Positions 49,435 to 57,053 of a stretch of DNA of 64,000 bases are shown here, one piece after another. The stretch covers positions 372,001 through 436,000 of the forward strand of contig NZ_JAUSRB010000001.1 in the NCBI RefSeq assembly GCF_030811595.1, written 5' to 3'. The notes below the pieces were generated by a model. The model saw only the letters and a list, made by a program, of their open reading frames with translations, was not told the origin of the DNA and made no database searches. Source of the stretch: Streptosporangium brasiliense. GTDB taxonomy: Bacteria > Actinomycetota > Actinomycetes > Streptosporangiales > Streptosporangiaceae. Position 1 is the stretch's first letter. Every line of letters begins with the position of its first letter. Made by a program: the position numbers and the translations under genes.

Positions 49435-50043
49435 TTATTCGACGGTATTTATCGTCGCGGGGCTCAGGGCCTTGAGGGCGAGTTCGAGGACGGTGTCGGC
49501 GTACTCGTGCGTCAGGGGGTTGGTGCGCAGCACCCAGCGGTGGTAGATCGGCGCGTACAGCAGCTCCACGGCGACGCCGAGGTCCACTCCCTCGGCCACC
49601 TGTCCGGCCCGCTGCCCGGCGCGCAGCCGGTCTTTGGTGACCTCCAGGAGCGGTCCCAGGACCCGTCCGGTGATCTGGGTGTTCAGCGTGGGATCGGTCA
49701 GCGACTCGACGGCCAGCGCCCGGGTGATCGTGTCGATCTTGGGGTCGTTGTACTCGTCGACGATGGCCCGCAGCACGCCCCGCAGATCGGCCCGGATGTC
49801 ACCGGTGTCGGGCAGGGCGATGGCGCCCTCCTCGTCCTCGCTGAGGGCGAGCACCGCGTCCACGAGCACCGCGCCCTTGGACGGCCACCAGCGGTAGATC
49901 GTCTGCTTGCCCACGCCCGCGCGGGCCGCGATCGCCTCGACGGTCAGCTTGGCGTAGCCGACCTCGGCGACCAGGTCGAGTGCGGCGTTCAGGATGGCCC
50001 GGCGCGACTGCTCGCTGCGGCGGGACGGGTTGGGTGTCTTCAT
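49435..50043 (-). CDS. TetR-family repressor
   Basis: 202 residues. HTH region LTVEAIAARAGVGKQTIYRWWPSKGAVLVDAVLALSED, and a C-terminal domain of the AcrR/TetR_C type (LTDPTLNTQITGRVLGPLLEVTKDRL). ATG 50043 lies nine bases after TATATT, so leaderless initiation is likely. A near-palindrome CGATACGTTTCG on the minus strand lies just upstream and may be the autoregulatory site. No obvious neighbouring target gene is oriented for direct control. Confidence 0.83.
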   Translation of the reverse strand: MKTPNPSRRSEQSRRAILNAALDLVAEVGYAKLTVEAIAARAGVGKQTIYRWWPSKGAVLVDAVLALSEDEEGAIALPDTGDIRADLRGVLRAIVDEYNDPKIDTITRALAVESLTDPTLNTQITGRVLGPLLEVTKDRLRAGQRAGQVAEGVDLGVAVELLYAPIYHRWVLRTNPLTHEYADTVLELALKALSPATINTVE

Positions 50044-50103
50044 CCGGCCGAATATACCAAAGGCGAGTCGAAACGTATCGTCTTGTCGTAGGGGCAGCGG
50101 AAC

Positions 50104-50145
50104 GGCGGGCCGCGACCACCCCCGGCAGGGTGGTCGCGGCCCGCC
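50104..50145 (-). terminator. Strong terminator hairpin downstream of glnII
   Basis: A perfect 18-bp stem (GGCGGGCCGCGACCACCC and its complement) around loop CCGGCA. It is located 13 bases after the glnII stop codon on the minus strand. No U-tract. Confidence 0.8.
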
Positions 50146-50157
50146 GCGCGTGCCCGG

Positions 50158-51171
50158 TCAGACCTGGCCGGCCTTCTCCAGGGCGGAGCAGCAGGTGTCC
50201 ACGATGAGGCGGGTCACCAGGTAGGGGTCGACGTTGGCGTTGGGGCGACGGTCCTCGATGTAGCCCTTCTTGTCCACCTCGACCTGCCACGGGATGCGGA
50301 CCGAGGCGCCGCGGTCGGAGACGCCGTAGCTGAACTTGTTCCACGGGGCGGTCTCGTGGTGACCGGTGAGACGCTCCTCGATGCCGGCGCCGTAGTGCTT
50401 GACGTGCTCCTCGGCGTTGACGGCGAGCGCCTCGCAGGCGGTGATGATCGGGTCGTAGCCCTCGCGCATCGCCTTGGTGGAGAAGTTGGTGTGCGCGCCC
50501 GCGCCGTTCCAGTCGCCCTTCACCGGCTTGGCGTCGAGCGTGGCGGCGATGTTGAAGTCCTCGGCGACGCGGTAGAGCAGCCACCGGGCGATCCACAGGT
50601 GGTCGGAGACCTCCACCGGGCCCGCCGGGCCGACCTGGAACTCCCACTGGCCGGGCATGACCTCGGCGTTGATGCCGGAGATCGCCAGACCGGCCTCAAG
50701 GCAGAGGTCGAGGTGCTTCTCGACGACATCGCGGCCGAAGACCTCGTCGGCGCCGACGCCGCAGTAGTAACCACCCTGCGGGGCGGGGAAGCCGCCGATC
50801 GGGAAGCCGAGCGGGCGGCCCTCCTTGAAGAAGGTGTACTCCTGCTCGATGCCGAACCACGACTCCTGGTCGGCGAACCTCTCGGCCACCGCGACGGCGG
50901 CGGCGCGGGTGTTGCTGGAGTGCGGGGTCATGTCGGTGTCGAGGACCTCGCAGAGCACCAGCACGTTGCTGCCGCCGCGGATCGGGTCCGGACAGGTGAA
51001 CACCGGCTTGAGCACCCGGTCGGAGGAACCGCCGTTGGCCTGGTTGGTGCTGGACCCGTCGAAGCCCCAGATCGGGAGCTCGGCGCCGTCGGCCAGGATC
51101 CTGGTCTTCGAACGGAGCTTGGCGGTCGGCTCGGTGCCGTCGATCCAGATGTATTCAGCCTTGAAGGTCAT
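50158..51171 (-). CDS. glnII: Type II glutamine synthetase
   Basis: 337 residues, the short eukaryote-like GSII form. Motifs: YIWIDGTEPTAKLRSKTR, WGFDGSSTNQA (GSII nucleotide/metal loop), ESWFGIEQEYTFF with the catalytic acidic residues, NAEVMPGQWEFQVGP, DWNGAGAHTNFST and RGASVRIP. It makes glutamine from glutamate, ammonia and ATP. Actinomycetes carry it besides the main glnA; it is usually induced under nitrogen limitation by GlnR. GlnR-like half-sites are seen upstream at 51228-51265. Confidence 0.93.
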   Translation of the reverse strand: MTFKAEYIWIDGTEPTAKLRSKTRILADGAELPIWGFDGSSTNQANGGSSDRVLKPVFTCPDPIRGGSNVLVLCEVLDTDMTPHSSNTRAAAVAVAERFADQESWFGIEQEYTFFKEGRPLGFPIGGFPAPQGGYYCGVGADEVFGRDVVEKHLDLCLEAGLAISGINAEVMPGQWEFQVGPAGPVEVSDHLWIARWLLYRVAEDFNIAATLDAKPVKGDWNGAGAHTNFSTKAMREGYDPIITACEALAVNAEEHVKHYGAGIEERLTGHHETAPWNKFSYGVSDRGASVRIPWQVEVDKKGYIEDRRPNANVDPYLVTRLIVDTCCSALEKAGQV

Positions 51172-51227
51172 CAGCGGAGTCCTTGAGGAGAAAGTGGGCT
51201 GCTGCTCCCAAAGAGTTGCAAGTCGCG

Positions 51228-51265
51228 ATTTCGCATCTGTTGCCCGAATGTGAACAGGATGTTAC
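51228..51265 (-). promoter_or_regulatory. GlnR-like half-site array upstream of glnII
   Basis: On the minus strand GTAAC (51265), TTCAC (51254), GCAAC (51243) and GAAAT (51232) are each 11 bases apart. The GlnR double box is gTnAC-n6-GnAAC repeated at this period. GTAAC and GCAAC match best; the other two are degenerate. Confidence 0.5.
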
Positions 51266-51343
51266 TCAAGCCCGTTCGGCCAGGCAGATAGCCTGCGGAA
51301 AGTTTGCACAGGGCGATTCCAGGGCTGTGAGCTGCGAGTCTGT

Positions 51344-51512
51344 GCTCTCCGTCACTGTTACGCCGGCCCTCCGAGGTGCTCTCCGTCACTGTGATGTCAG
51401 CTCTCCGAAGCGCTCTCCGTCGCCGTGATGTCAGCTCTCCGAGAGGCTCTCCTTCTGTGGGCGTCACTCCTCCGAGGCGCTCTCCGGCACTGTGACGTCA
51501 CTCCTCCGAGAC
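51344..51512. repeat. 34-bp tandem repeat, five copies
   Basis: Units begin GCTCTCC at 51344, 51378, 51412, 51446 and 51479 (34, 34, 34 and 33 bases), ending in CTCCGAGR. They diverge slightly; the fifth includes the stop codon and last codons of the merR gene. So the array is an expansion that started at the gene end and now fills most of the 51266-51497 gap behind glnII's promoter region. Confidence 0.85.
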
Positions 51513-52139
51513 GCCGAAGAAACGTGCCGAGATGGACTCGTGGGCGAGGCGGCGCATGACGTCGAGGACCCTGCCGTGCACGACGGTCCCGACGACCAGG
51601 GCCTCGACCGCGGCCTCGCGGGGGCCGTCGAGAGGGATGGTGCCGATCTCGTGCTCGACGACGAGGTTGACGGCGGCCTCGGCGTAGGGGCGCAGGGCCT
51701 CACCGGTGGCGGGCATGCCGAGCTGGTCGAGGGTGAGGATGGCCTGGGCGAGCTCGACGCGGGTGGGGGCCTCGGGGTGGACCCGCCAGCCGAGGTCGGT
51801 GATCAGGCGGTCGGCCTCGGCGCGGGCGCGCCGCCAGTCCTCGTCCTCCTGGTGGGACTCGACCGCGGGGGCGATGGCGTAGTGGGCGGTGCCGAGCACC
51901 TCGTGCATGCCCAGGCTCTCGTCCTCCACGGCGGCGATCACCTTGCGGATGGCCGCGATGGGCAGCCGCCCGACCTCCAGCAGCGCGCGGATCAGCCGTA
52001 GCCGGCGGAGATGGCTCTCGCCGTACTCCGCCCTGGTCGCCGCGGTCTGCTCGCCCGGAGGGAGCAGACCCTCGCGCAGGTAGTACTTGATCGTGGGGAT
52101 GGGGACGCCCGACGCGGCGCTGAGCTGGGATATCCGCAT
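51498..52139 (-). CDS. MerR-family transcriptional regulator
   Basis: 213 residues. N-terminal MerR HTH (MRISQLSAASGVPIPTIKYYLREGLLPPGE, EYGESHLRRLRLIRALLEVGRLPIAAIRKVI) and a helical effector region without Cys, so not a metal sensor. TACTAT ends six bases before ATG, a leaderless start. The promoter lies between CCGCATT and AATGCGG arms on the minus strand (52137-52170), consistent with MerR-type self-control. Confidence 0.85.
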   Translation of the reverse strand: MRISQLSAASGVPIPTIKYYLREGLLPPGEQTAATRAEYGESHLRRLRLIRALLEVGRLPIAAIRKVIAAVEDESLGMHEVLGTAHYAIAPAVESHQEDEDWRRARAEADRLITDLGWRVHPEAPTRVELAQAILTLDQLGMPATGEALRPYAEAAVNLVVEHEIGTIPLDGPREAAVEALVVGTVVHGRVLDVMRRLAHESISARFFGVSEE

Positions 52140-52188
52140 TATTGGATAGTACAGCTAACCAATGCGGGGTCTCGCCCGCCGGTGCCGG

Positions 52189-53001
52189 TCAGGGCACCCT
52201 GGCGACCGCGCCGAGGATGCTGGGCCGGCTGAAGTCGACGGTGACGTCCTCGTCGAACTCCGGGCGCCAGGCCTCGACGGGGACGACGCCGGGAGGCAGC
52301 ACGTCCAGACCGTCCAGGTAGGCGGCGAGCTCGGCGGGGCCGCGTGAGGTGATCGACCCGGCGGTGGTGGAGCCGTAGACGTCGTCCGCCCTGGCGCGCG
52401 TCTCCGCGCCGGTCCGGCCGGCGTAGGCGTGGGAGAGCACCAGGTGGCTGCCGGGGGACAGCACCTCCCGCACCGAGGCGATGATCTGGTCGGCGACGGC
52501 GTCGTCCGGGACGAAGTGCAGCATCGCCAGCAGGATCACGGCCACCGGCTCGTCGAAGTCGATGCTCGCGCGCACCTCGGGGTGGTCGAGCAGGGCCTTC
52601 GGCTCGCGCATGTCCGCCTGGATCACGGTGGTGTGGGGGTTGTCGCTCAGCAGGGCCCGGCCGTGGGCCAGGACGATCGGGTCGTTGTCCACGTAGGTCA
52701 CCCGGGCGTCGGGGATGATCCGGTGCACCACCTGGTGGACGTTCTCCTGGGTGGGCAGCCCGGAGCCGATGTCGAGGAACTGGCGGACCCCCCGGGCGGC
52801 GAGCTCGCTCACCGCCCGGCGGAGGAAGGCGCGGTTGGCCTGGGCCATCTCCCGGACGCCCGGGACGATCTCGATGAACTTCTCGGCCGCCGCGCGGTCG
52901 GAGGCGAAGTTGTCCTTGCCGCCGAGGTAGTAGTCGTACATGCGGGCCACGCTCGGGATTGTGGGATCGATCCCCTGCGGCGCCTGTTCCCCGGCCATCA
53001 C
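52189..53001 (-). CDS. SAM-dependent methyltransferase of the DUF574 type
   Basis: 270 residues. The family signature PSVARMYDYYLGGKDNFASDR (~residues 15-35) is followed by a Rossmann SAM motif FLDIGSGLPTQENVHQV, the acidic strand VTYVDNDPIVLAHGRALL and the MLHFVPDDAVADQI helix. Many actinomycetes carry dozens of copies; substrates are unknown. It is transcribed with no close partner. Confidence 0.85.
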   Translation of the reverse strand: MMAGEQAPQGIDPTIPSVARMYDYYLGGKDNFASDRAAAEKFIEIVPGVREMAQANRAFLRRAVSELAARGVRQFLDIGSGLPTQENVHQVVHRIIPDARVTYVDNDPIVLAHGRALLSDNPHTTVIQADMREPKALLDHPEVRASIDFDEPVAVILLAMLHFVPDDAVADQIIASVREVLSPGSHLVLSHAYAGRTGAETRARADDVYGSTTAGSITSRGPAELAAYLDGLDVLPPGVVPVEAWRPEFDEDVTVDFSRPSILGAVARVP

Positions 53002-53084
53002 GATCTCCTCAGCCCCGACCGCGCCTCGATCGGACGAGGCTCACCGGAGATTTTAGACGATCTTCGACTGCGCTTGACGGTCGC

Positions 53085-53699
53085 TCATGTTCCGTCCCGC
53101 GTTCCGTCCTGGAGCGAGGGGCGGACGTCGATGACCGCCATCCCCGCGGCGAGCGCGGCGGCCACCCCCTCGTCGGTGTCCTCGTAGGCGACGCAGGCGT
53201 GCGGGGCGACGTCCAGGAGCCGGGCCGCCAGCAGGTAGACGTCGGGGGCGGGCTTGCCGTAGCGGACGTCGTCCCTGGTCACCACGGCGTCGAAGAGCGG
53301 GCGCAGGCCGGTGGCGCGCAGGGTCTCCTCCACCGCGTGGCGGGCCCCTCCGGAGGCGACCGCCATCGGCACCCGGCCCCGGTGCGCCTCGGCGACCGCG
53401 GCGACCGGCCGGTGGGGGGTGACGGTGTGGATCAGCCACTGGTAGGCGTCGAGCGCCGCCGCCCGGACCGCCGGGTAGTCCAGCTCCGCGCCGGTCTCGG
53501 TCTCCAGCTCGGCCAGCAGGCGGTCGCCGGACAGGCCGGTGCGGGCCCGGTACCATGCCGGGTCGAGCTCCACCTCCCAGTCCGCCAGGGCCGCGCGCCA
53601 GGCGGTCTCGTTGGCGGAGGCGGTGTCGACGAGGGTGCCGTCGCAGTCGAAGACGAGGGCGGCGTACGGCATGGTGGGGCGGAGTCGTTGGTCGAGCAT
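53085..53699 (-). CDS. HAD-superfamily phosphatase (beta-phosphoglucomutase-like)
   Basis: 204 residues. Motif I VFDCDGTLVDTAS with nucleophile Asp, Ser/Gly motif II in MAVASGGARHAV, Lys in YGKPAPDVYL and acidic motif in YEDTDEGVAAALAAGM. The cap domain is of the C1 helical type, as in phosphoglucomutase and phosphoglycolate phosphatase. ATG 53699 lies seven bases after TTAGGC; a second ATG at 53672 (MPYAALVF) is possible. Substrate unknown. Confidence 0.85.
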   Translation of the reverse strand: MLDQRLRPTMPYAALVFDCDGTLVDTASANETAWRAALADWEVELDPAWYRARTGLSGDRLLAELETETGAELDYPAVRAAALDAYQWLIHTVTPHRPVAAVAEAHRGRVPMAVASGGARHAVEETLRATGLRPLFDAVVTRDDVRYGKPAPDVYLLAARLLDVAPHACVAYEDTDEGVAAALAAGMAVIDVRPSLQDGTRDGT

Positions 53700-53754
53700 G
53701 ATCGCCTAACGCGTAGGTGTGGATCTTCGGGCAAGACTACCGCGCGTTATACCG

Positions 53755-53768
53755 AGCAAGCGCTTGCC
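53755..53768. promoter_or_regulatory. KstR2-like box upstream of the thiolase-like gene
   Basis: AGCAAGCGCTTGCC matches AnCAAGnnCTTGnT at 13 of 14 positions. It is followed by GCTAGCGTGACG (53785-), which resembles the leaderless promoter of the Zn-ribbon operon. It lies between the divergent HAD and thiolase-like genes, 331 bases before the latter. In the rest of the gap to 54099 I see only the 24-bp repeat below and a weak open frame from 53801. Confidence 0.62.
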
Positions 53769-54027
53769 TAAGTAGCGCGCGCGGGCTAGCGTGACGGGCG
53801 ATGGCCGCGGTCCGAGGCGGCCGGGTGGCGGGGACCGTCCGGGCCCGCCGCCCCGTCGAGGTGACCGGGCCGCCGCGCGGCGTCCCCGGGGCCGGGTGGG
53901 AGCCCTTCTCGGGGGCGGGCGGGAGCCCCCTCGGGAGGGCGCCGCCGCCCCGTGCGGTGCCCCGCGGCCTGCGGACGTCGCTCGCCGGAGCGGATCGCGC
54001 CCCGCCCCGGCGAGCGACCCGGGCCCT

Positions 54028-54074
54028 CGGGAGCCAGGTGTCCCGGACCCCCGGGAGCCAGGTGTCCCGGACCC
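54028..54074. repeat. 24-bp tandem duplication before the thiolase-like gene
   Basis: CGGGAGCCAGGTGTCCCGG plus ACCC occurs at 54028-54050 and 54052-54074, with a third partial copy (TCAGGAGCCGG) running into the Shine-Dalgarno region. Confidence 0.8.
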
Positions 54075-54099
54075 TCAGGAGCCGGAGGAGAGGCGTCGG

Positions 54100-55182
54100 A
54101 TGAGAGGCAGGGCGGCCGTCGCCGGGATCGGGATGACGGCCCTGACGCGGGAGTCGGGCAGGACCGAGCTGGAGCTCGCGGTCGAGGCGTCCCGGCTCGC
54201 GCTGGCCGACGCCCGCATGGAGGCCGGACAGATCGACGCGGTCCTCAGCTATCACCTGAACGACTCCGCCCCGGTCGTCCAGGTCGCCGGGGCGCTGCGG
54301 ATCGAGAAACTGGGCTGGCACAACGACATCGCCGGCGGCGGCACCCAGGCGGCCTCCATCCTGGCCGAGGCGGCGATGCCGATCGCCTGCGGCCTCGCGC
54401 GCAACGTGCTGGTCTACCGGGCGTTGAACGGCCGCTCCGGCAAGCGCATGAACACCGTCTCCACCGGCCCCCAGGAGCGCTTCACCATCCCCTACGGCAT
54501 GGCCGGGCCGCTCCCGATGTTCGCCCTGGCCGCCCAGCGCTACCTGTACGAGACCTCCCTCACCGAGGAGCACCTGCACGCCGTCGTCGCCCAGTCCCGC
54601 GACAACGCCGCGGCCAACCCCCGGGCGCTGCGCCGGGACCCGCTGTCCCTGGAGGACTATCTGGCCCGGCCGTACGTCTGCTCGCCGCTGCGGACCGTGG
54701 ACTGCTGCCAGGAGACCGACGGCGCCTGCGCGCTGGTGATCCGCGACGCACGGCTCGCGCCCGACGCCCCCCGTGTCCACAGCGTGGTCAGGGGAGGCGG
54801 TCCCGGCTGCTCGTCCATGGACCGCTCGCCCGACGTCAGCGCGGTCTTCTCCGCCCATGTCGCCCCGATGCTGTGGGAGGTCTCGGGCATGCGGCCGGCG
54901 GACGTCGACGTGGCGCTGCTCTACGACGCCTACTCCTGGCTGGTGCCCCGGCAGCTGGAGGACTTCGGCCTCGCCGGCCGGGCCGAGCTGGGGGAGTTCC
55001 TGCTCCGGCGCGGCCACGCCATGGTCAACCCGCACGGCGGCCTGCTGTCGGAGGGCTACGTCCACGGGCTCAACAACGTGGCCCAGGCCGTACGGGAGCT
55101 CAGGGCGGGCCGGGAGACGGCGCTGGTGACCGGGTTCGGCGGCAGCTACGGCAGCGCCGCGCTGCTGGTCCGGCCCGGCTGA
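54100..55182 (+). CDS. Thiolase-like / lipid-transfer aldolase family protein without the nucleophilic cysteine
   Basis: 360 residues from ATG 54100, preceded by GGAGGAG; in-frame codons from 53791 are low complexity and excluded. The SCP2-thiolase fold is seen in VAGIGMTALTRESGRTE, GWHNDIAGGGTQAASILAEAA, RNVLVYRALNGRSGKRM, LLYDAYSWLVPRQLEDFG and NPHGGLLSEGYVHGLNN. Where thiolases have the acyl-accepting Cys the sequence is GGGTQAAS, so it is not a standard thiolase. Ltp2-type retro-aldolases of steroid side-chain degradation use tyrosines instead; Tyr275/Tyr278 and Tyr320 are in matching places. It likely needs a DUF35 partner such as the protein at 12068. Confidence 0.78.
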   Translation: MRGRAAVAGIGMTALTRESGRTELELAVEASRLALADARMEAGQIDAVLSYHLNDSAPVVQVAGALRIEKLGWHNDIAGGGTQAASILAEAAMPIACGLARNVLVYRALNGRSGKRMNTVSTGPQERFTIPYGMAGPLPMFALAAQRYLYETSLTEEHLHAVVAQSRDNAAANPRALRRDPLSLEDYLARPYVCSPLRTVDCCQETDGACALVIRDARLAPDAPRVHSVVRGGGPGCSSMDRSPDVSAVFSAHVAPMLWEVSGMRPADVDVALLYDAYSWLVPRQLEDFGLAGRAELGEFLLRRGHAMVNPHGGLLSEGYVHGLNNVAQAVRELRAGRETALVTGFGGSYGSAALLVRPG

Positions 55183-55337
55183 GCCCGGCCGGACGCGCGA
55201 TCGCCCGGGTGTTCCGGCCCCTGTCCGACGACGACCGAGAGCTGCTGCCGCCGACGCCGCCGGAGCGGTCCGGGGCGTAGCGGGAGCGGTCCGGGACGCA
55301 GCCGGAACGGTCCAGGGCGCCCGCTCCCCGAAGGGTC

Positions 55338-55391
55338 TTGACGCGGACCGTGCTTGAGAATAATTTTCACCCCATCACTGAGCGGGTGAAA
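55338..55391 (+). promoter_or_regulatory. Promoter and operator of the rpiR-like/sugar operon
   Basis: TTGACG (55338-55343) and TAATTT (55361-55366) are 17 bases apart, one of the best -35/-10 pairs in the window. Inverted repeat TTTCACCC (55365-55372) / GGGTGAAA (55384-55391) overlaps -10 and +1. The second arm runs into the ribosome site. This fits autoregulation by the RpiR-type protein. Confidence 0.72.
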
Positions 55392-55394
55392 GGA

Positions 55395-56270
55395 ATGCCT
55401 GTGGCGGTAGGGGCTCTCGGACGCATCCAGACCGAGACGTCCGCGCTGCCCGAGGCCCTTCGCCGGGTCGGCGAGGCCATCTTGGCCGACCCGGCCGGAG
55501 CGGCCCGGTCCACGATCCTCGCGCTCGCCGAGCGGAGCGGCAGCTCGCCCGCCACCGTCACACGGTTCTGCCGGGTGTTCGGCTTCACCGGATACGCCGG
55601 GCTCCGGGTCGCGCTGGCCACCGAGACCGGCCGCGCCGCGCAGGCCAACTGGGACGCCAACGTGGGCCGCGAGATCGGCCCGACCGACGCGCTCGACACG
55701 GCGATCGGCGTGATGGCCGCCGCCGACTCCCGGCTCATCCAGGAGACCGCGGCCCAGCTCGACGCGGGCACCGTCGCCAAGATCGCCGACGCGATCGTCG
55801 CCGCCCGGCGGGTGCTGGTCTTCGGGGTCTCCATCAGCGGCGGGACGGCCGCCATGATCGGCGGACGGCTCCGCAGGATCCGGGTGCCCTGCTGGAGCCA
55901 CGCCGACGCCCACGAGGCGCTCGCCGACGCGGCGCTGCTGGCCGAGGGCGACGTCGCCATCGGGATCTCCCACCAGGGCCGCACCCGCGAGGTGCTGGAG
56001 TCGCTCGCCGAGGCCGGCGACCGGGGCGCGCTGACCGTCGCCGTCACCTCCTTCGCCCGCTCCCCGCTGGCCGAGCTGGCCGACCTGGTGCTGACCACCG
56101 CGAGCCGGGAGACCACCTTCAGGCTGGGCGGCCTGGCCGCCGTCCACTCCCAGCTCTTCGTCCTCGACGCCGTCTACGTCGCGGTCGCGCAGCGCACCTA
56201 CGAGCGGACCAGCGAGGCGTTCGAGCGGACGGTCCGCGCACTTGAGAGCCACCGCGTGGAGAGGAGTTGA
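55395..56270 (+). CDS. MurR/RpiR-family regulator with SIS domain
   Basis: 291 residues from ATG 55395, with AAAGGA upstream. The N-terminal HTH_6 (RVGEAILADPAGAARSTILALAERSGSSPATVTRFCRVFGFTGYAGLRVAL) and C-terminal SIS domain (VLVFGVSISGGTAAMIGGRL, GDVAIGISHQGRTREVLE) bind a phosphosugar ligand. It leads a run of genes for an SIS enzyme and a sugar ABC importer, so the ligand is likely an amino-sugar phosphate. The inverted repeat over its promoter suggests self-control. Confidence 0.87.
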   Translation: MPVAVGALGRIQTETSALPEALRRVGEAILADPAGAARSTILALAERSGSSPATVTRFCRVFGFTGYAGLRVALATETGRAAQANWDANVGREIGPTDALDTAIGVMAAADSRLIQETAAQLDAGTVAKIADAIVAARRVLVFGVSISGGTAAMIGGRLRRIRVPCWSHADAHEALADAALLAEGDVAIGISHQGRTREVLESLAEAGDRGALTVAVTSFARSPLAELADLVLTTASRETTFRLGGLAAVHSQLFVLDAVYVAVAQRTYERTSEAFERTVRALESHRVERS

Positions 56271-56272
56271 CC

Positions 56273-57031
56273 GTGGATATCGGCGCCGCCGACTACGTCC
56301 ATGAAGTGAGGGCCCTGACGGACGAGGTCTCCCAGACGCAGAGAGACGGGGTCAGGCTGGCGGCCGGCCTGATCATCGGGTCGCTGCTCGACGGCGGGGT
56401 GGTGCAGGCCTTCGGCTCCGGCCACTCCGAGGCGATCGCCATGGAGATCGCCGGCCGCGCGGGCGGGCTGGTCCCCACCAACCGGCTCGCGCTGCGCGAC
56501 GTCGTGCTGTACGGCGGGGCCCCGGTGGAGGTGCTCCTGGGCGCCCCCTCGGAGCTGGAGCGCGACCCGGCGATCGCCCGGCGGCTCTACGACCTGGCCC
56601 CCGTCCAGCCGCAGGACGTGTTCGTGCTGATCTCCAGCTCCGGGGTGAACGGCTCGGTGGTGGAGCTGGCCTCCATCGTCAAGGAAAGGGGGCACGGCCT
56701 GATCGCCCTGACCTCCGTCCAGCACAGCACCGCGATGGTCTCCCGCCATCCCTCGGGCCGCAAGCTCCTCGACCTCGCCGACGTGGTGCTCGACAACGGG
56801 GCCCCGTACGGCGACGCGATCATGCCGCTGCCGGACGGCGGCGCGTTCGGCGCGGTCTCCACGATCACCTCGGCGCTGCTGGCACAGATGGTCGTGGCCG
56901 AGGTGGTGCGCGGCCTGATCGAGGCCGGCCAGACCCCGCCGGTCTACCGCTCGGTCAACACCGTCGGCGGCGACGAGCACAACCGGGATCTTGAGAACCG
57001 CTATGCCGGAAGGATCCGGCGAGGTGCCTGA
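56273..57031 (+). CDS. SIS-domain phosphosugar-binding protein (isomerase/etherase-like)
   Basis: 252 residues from GTG 56273, six bases behind GAGGAG; TTG 56267 is an alternative. It has a single large SIS domain: VVQAFGSGHSEAIAMEIAGRAGGLVP, FVLISSSGVNGSVVELASIVKERGHGLIALTS and a conserved C-terminal QTPPVYRSVNTVGGDEHN. This resembles the NagX/SIS proteins found with NgcEFG importers, acting on N-acetylated amino-sugar phosphates. It overlaps the regulator gene end and lies 22 bases before the binding-protein gene. Confidence 0.8.
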   Translation: MDIGAADYVHEVRALTDEVSQTQRDGVRLAAGLIIGSLLDGGVVQAFGSGHSEAIAMEIAGRAGGLVPTNRLALRDVVLYGGAPVEVLLGAPSELERDPAIARRLYDLAPVQPQDVFVLISSSGVNGSVVELASIVKERGHGLIALTSVQHSTAMVSRHPSGRKLLDLADVVLDNGAPYGDAIMPLPDGGAFGAVSTITSALLAQMVVAEVVRGLIEAGQTPPVYRSVNTVGGDEHNRDLENRYAGRIRRGA

Positions 57032-57053
57032 TCACCCCCCTGCAGGAGGAAGC

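Noticed and set aside
51344..51512. Tandem repeat as a CRISPR array
   Set aside because: Units are contiguous with no unique spacers and no cas genes are near.
53791..54099. N-terminal extension of the thiolase-like protein from GTG 53791
   Set aside because: Low-complexity codons; ATG 54100 has a good Shine-Dalgarno sequence and begins at the family's usual N-terminus.
53801..54103. 100-codon frame with ATGA overlap to the thiolase-like gene, as a real gene
   Set aside because: The text is Arg/Pro/Gly-rich, contains the 24-bp DNA repeat and lacks any fold. Kept only as a finding because of its position.
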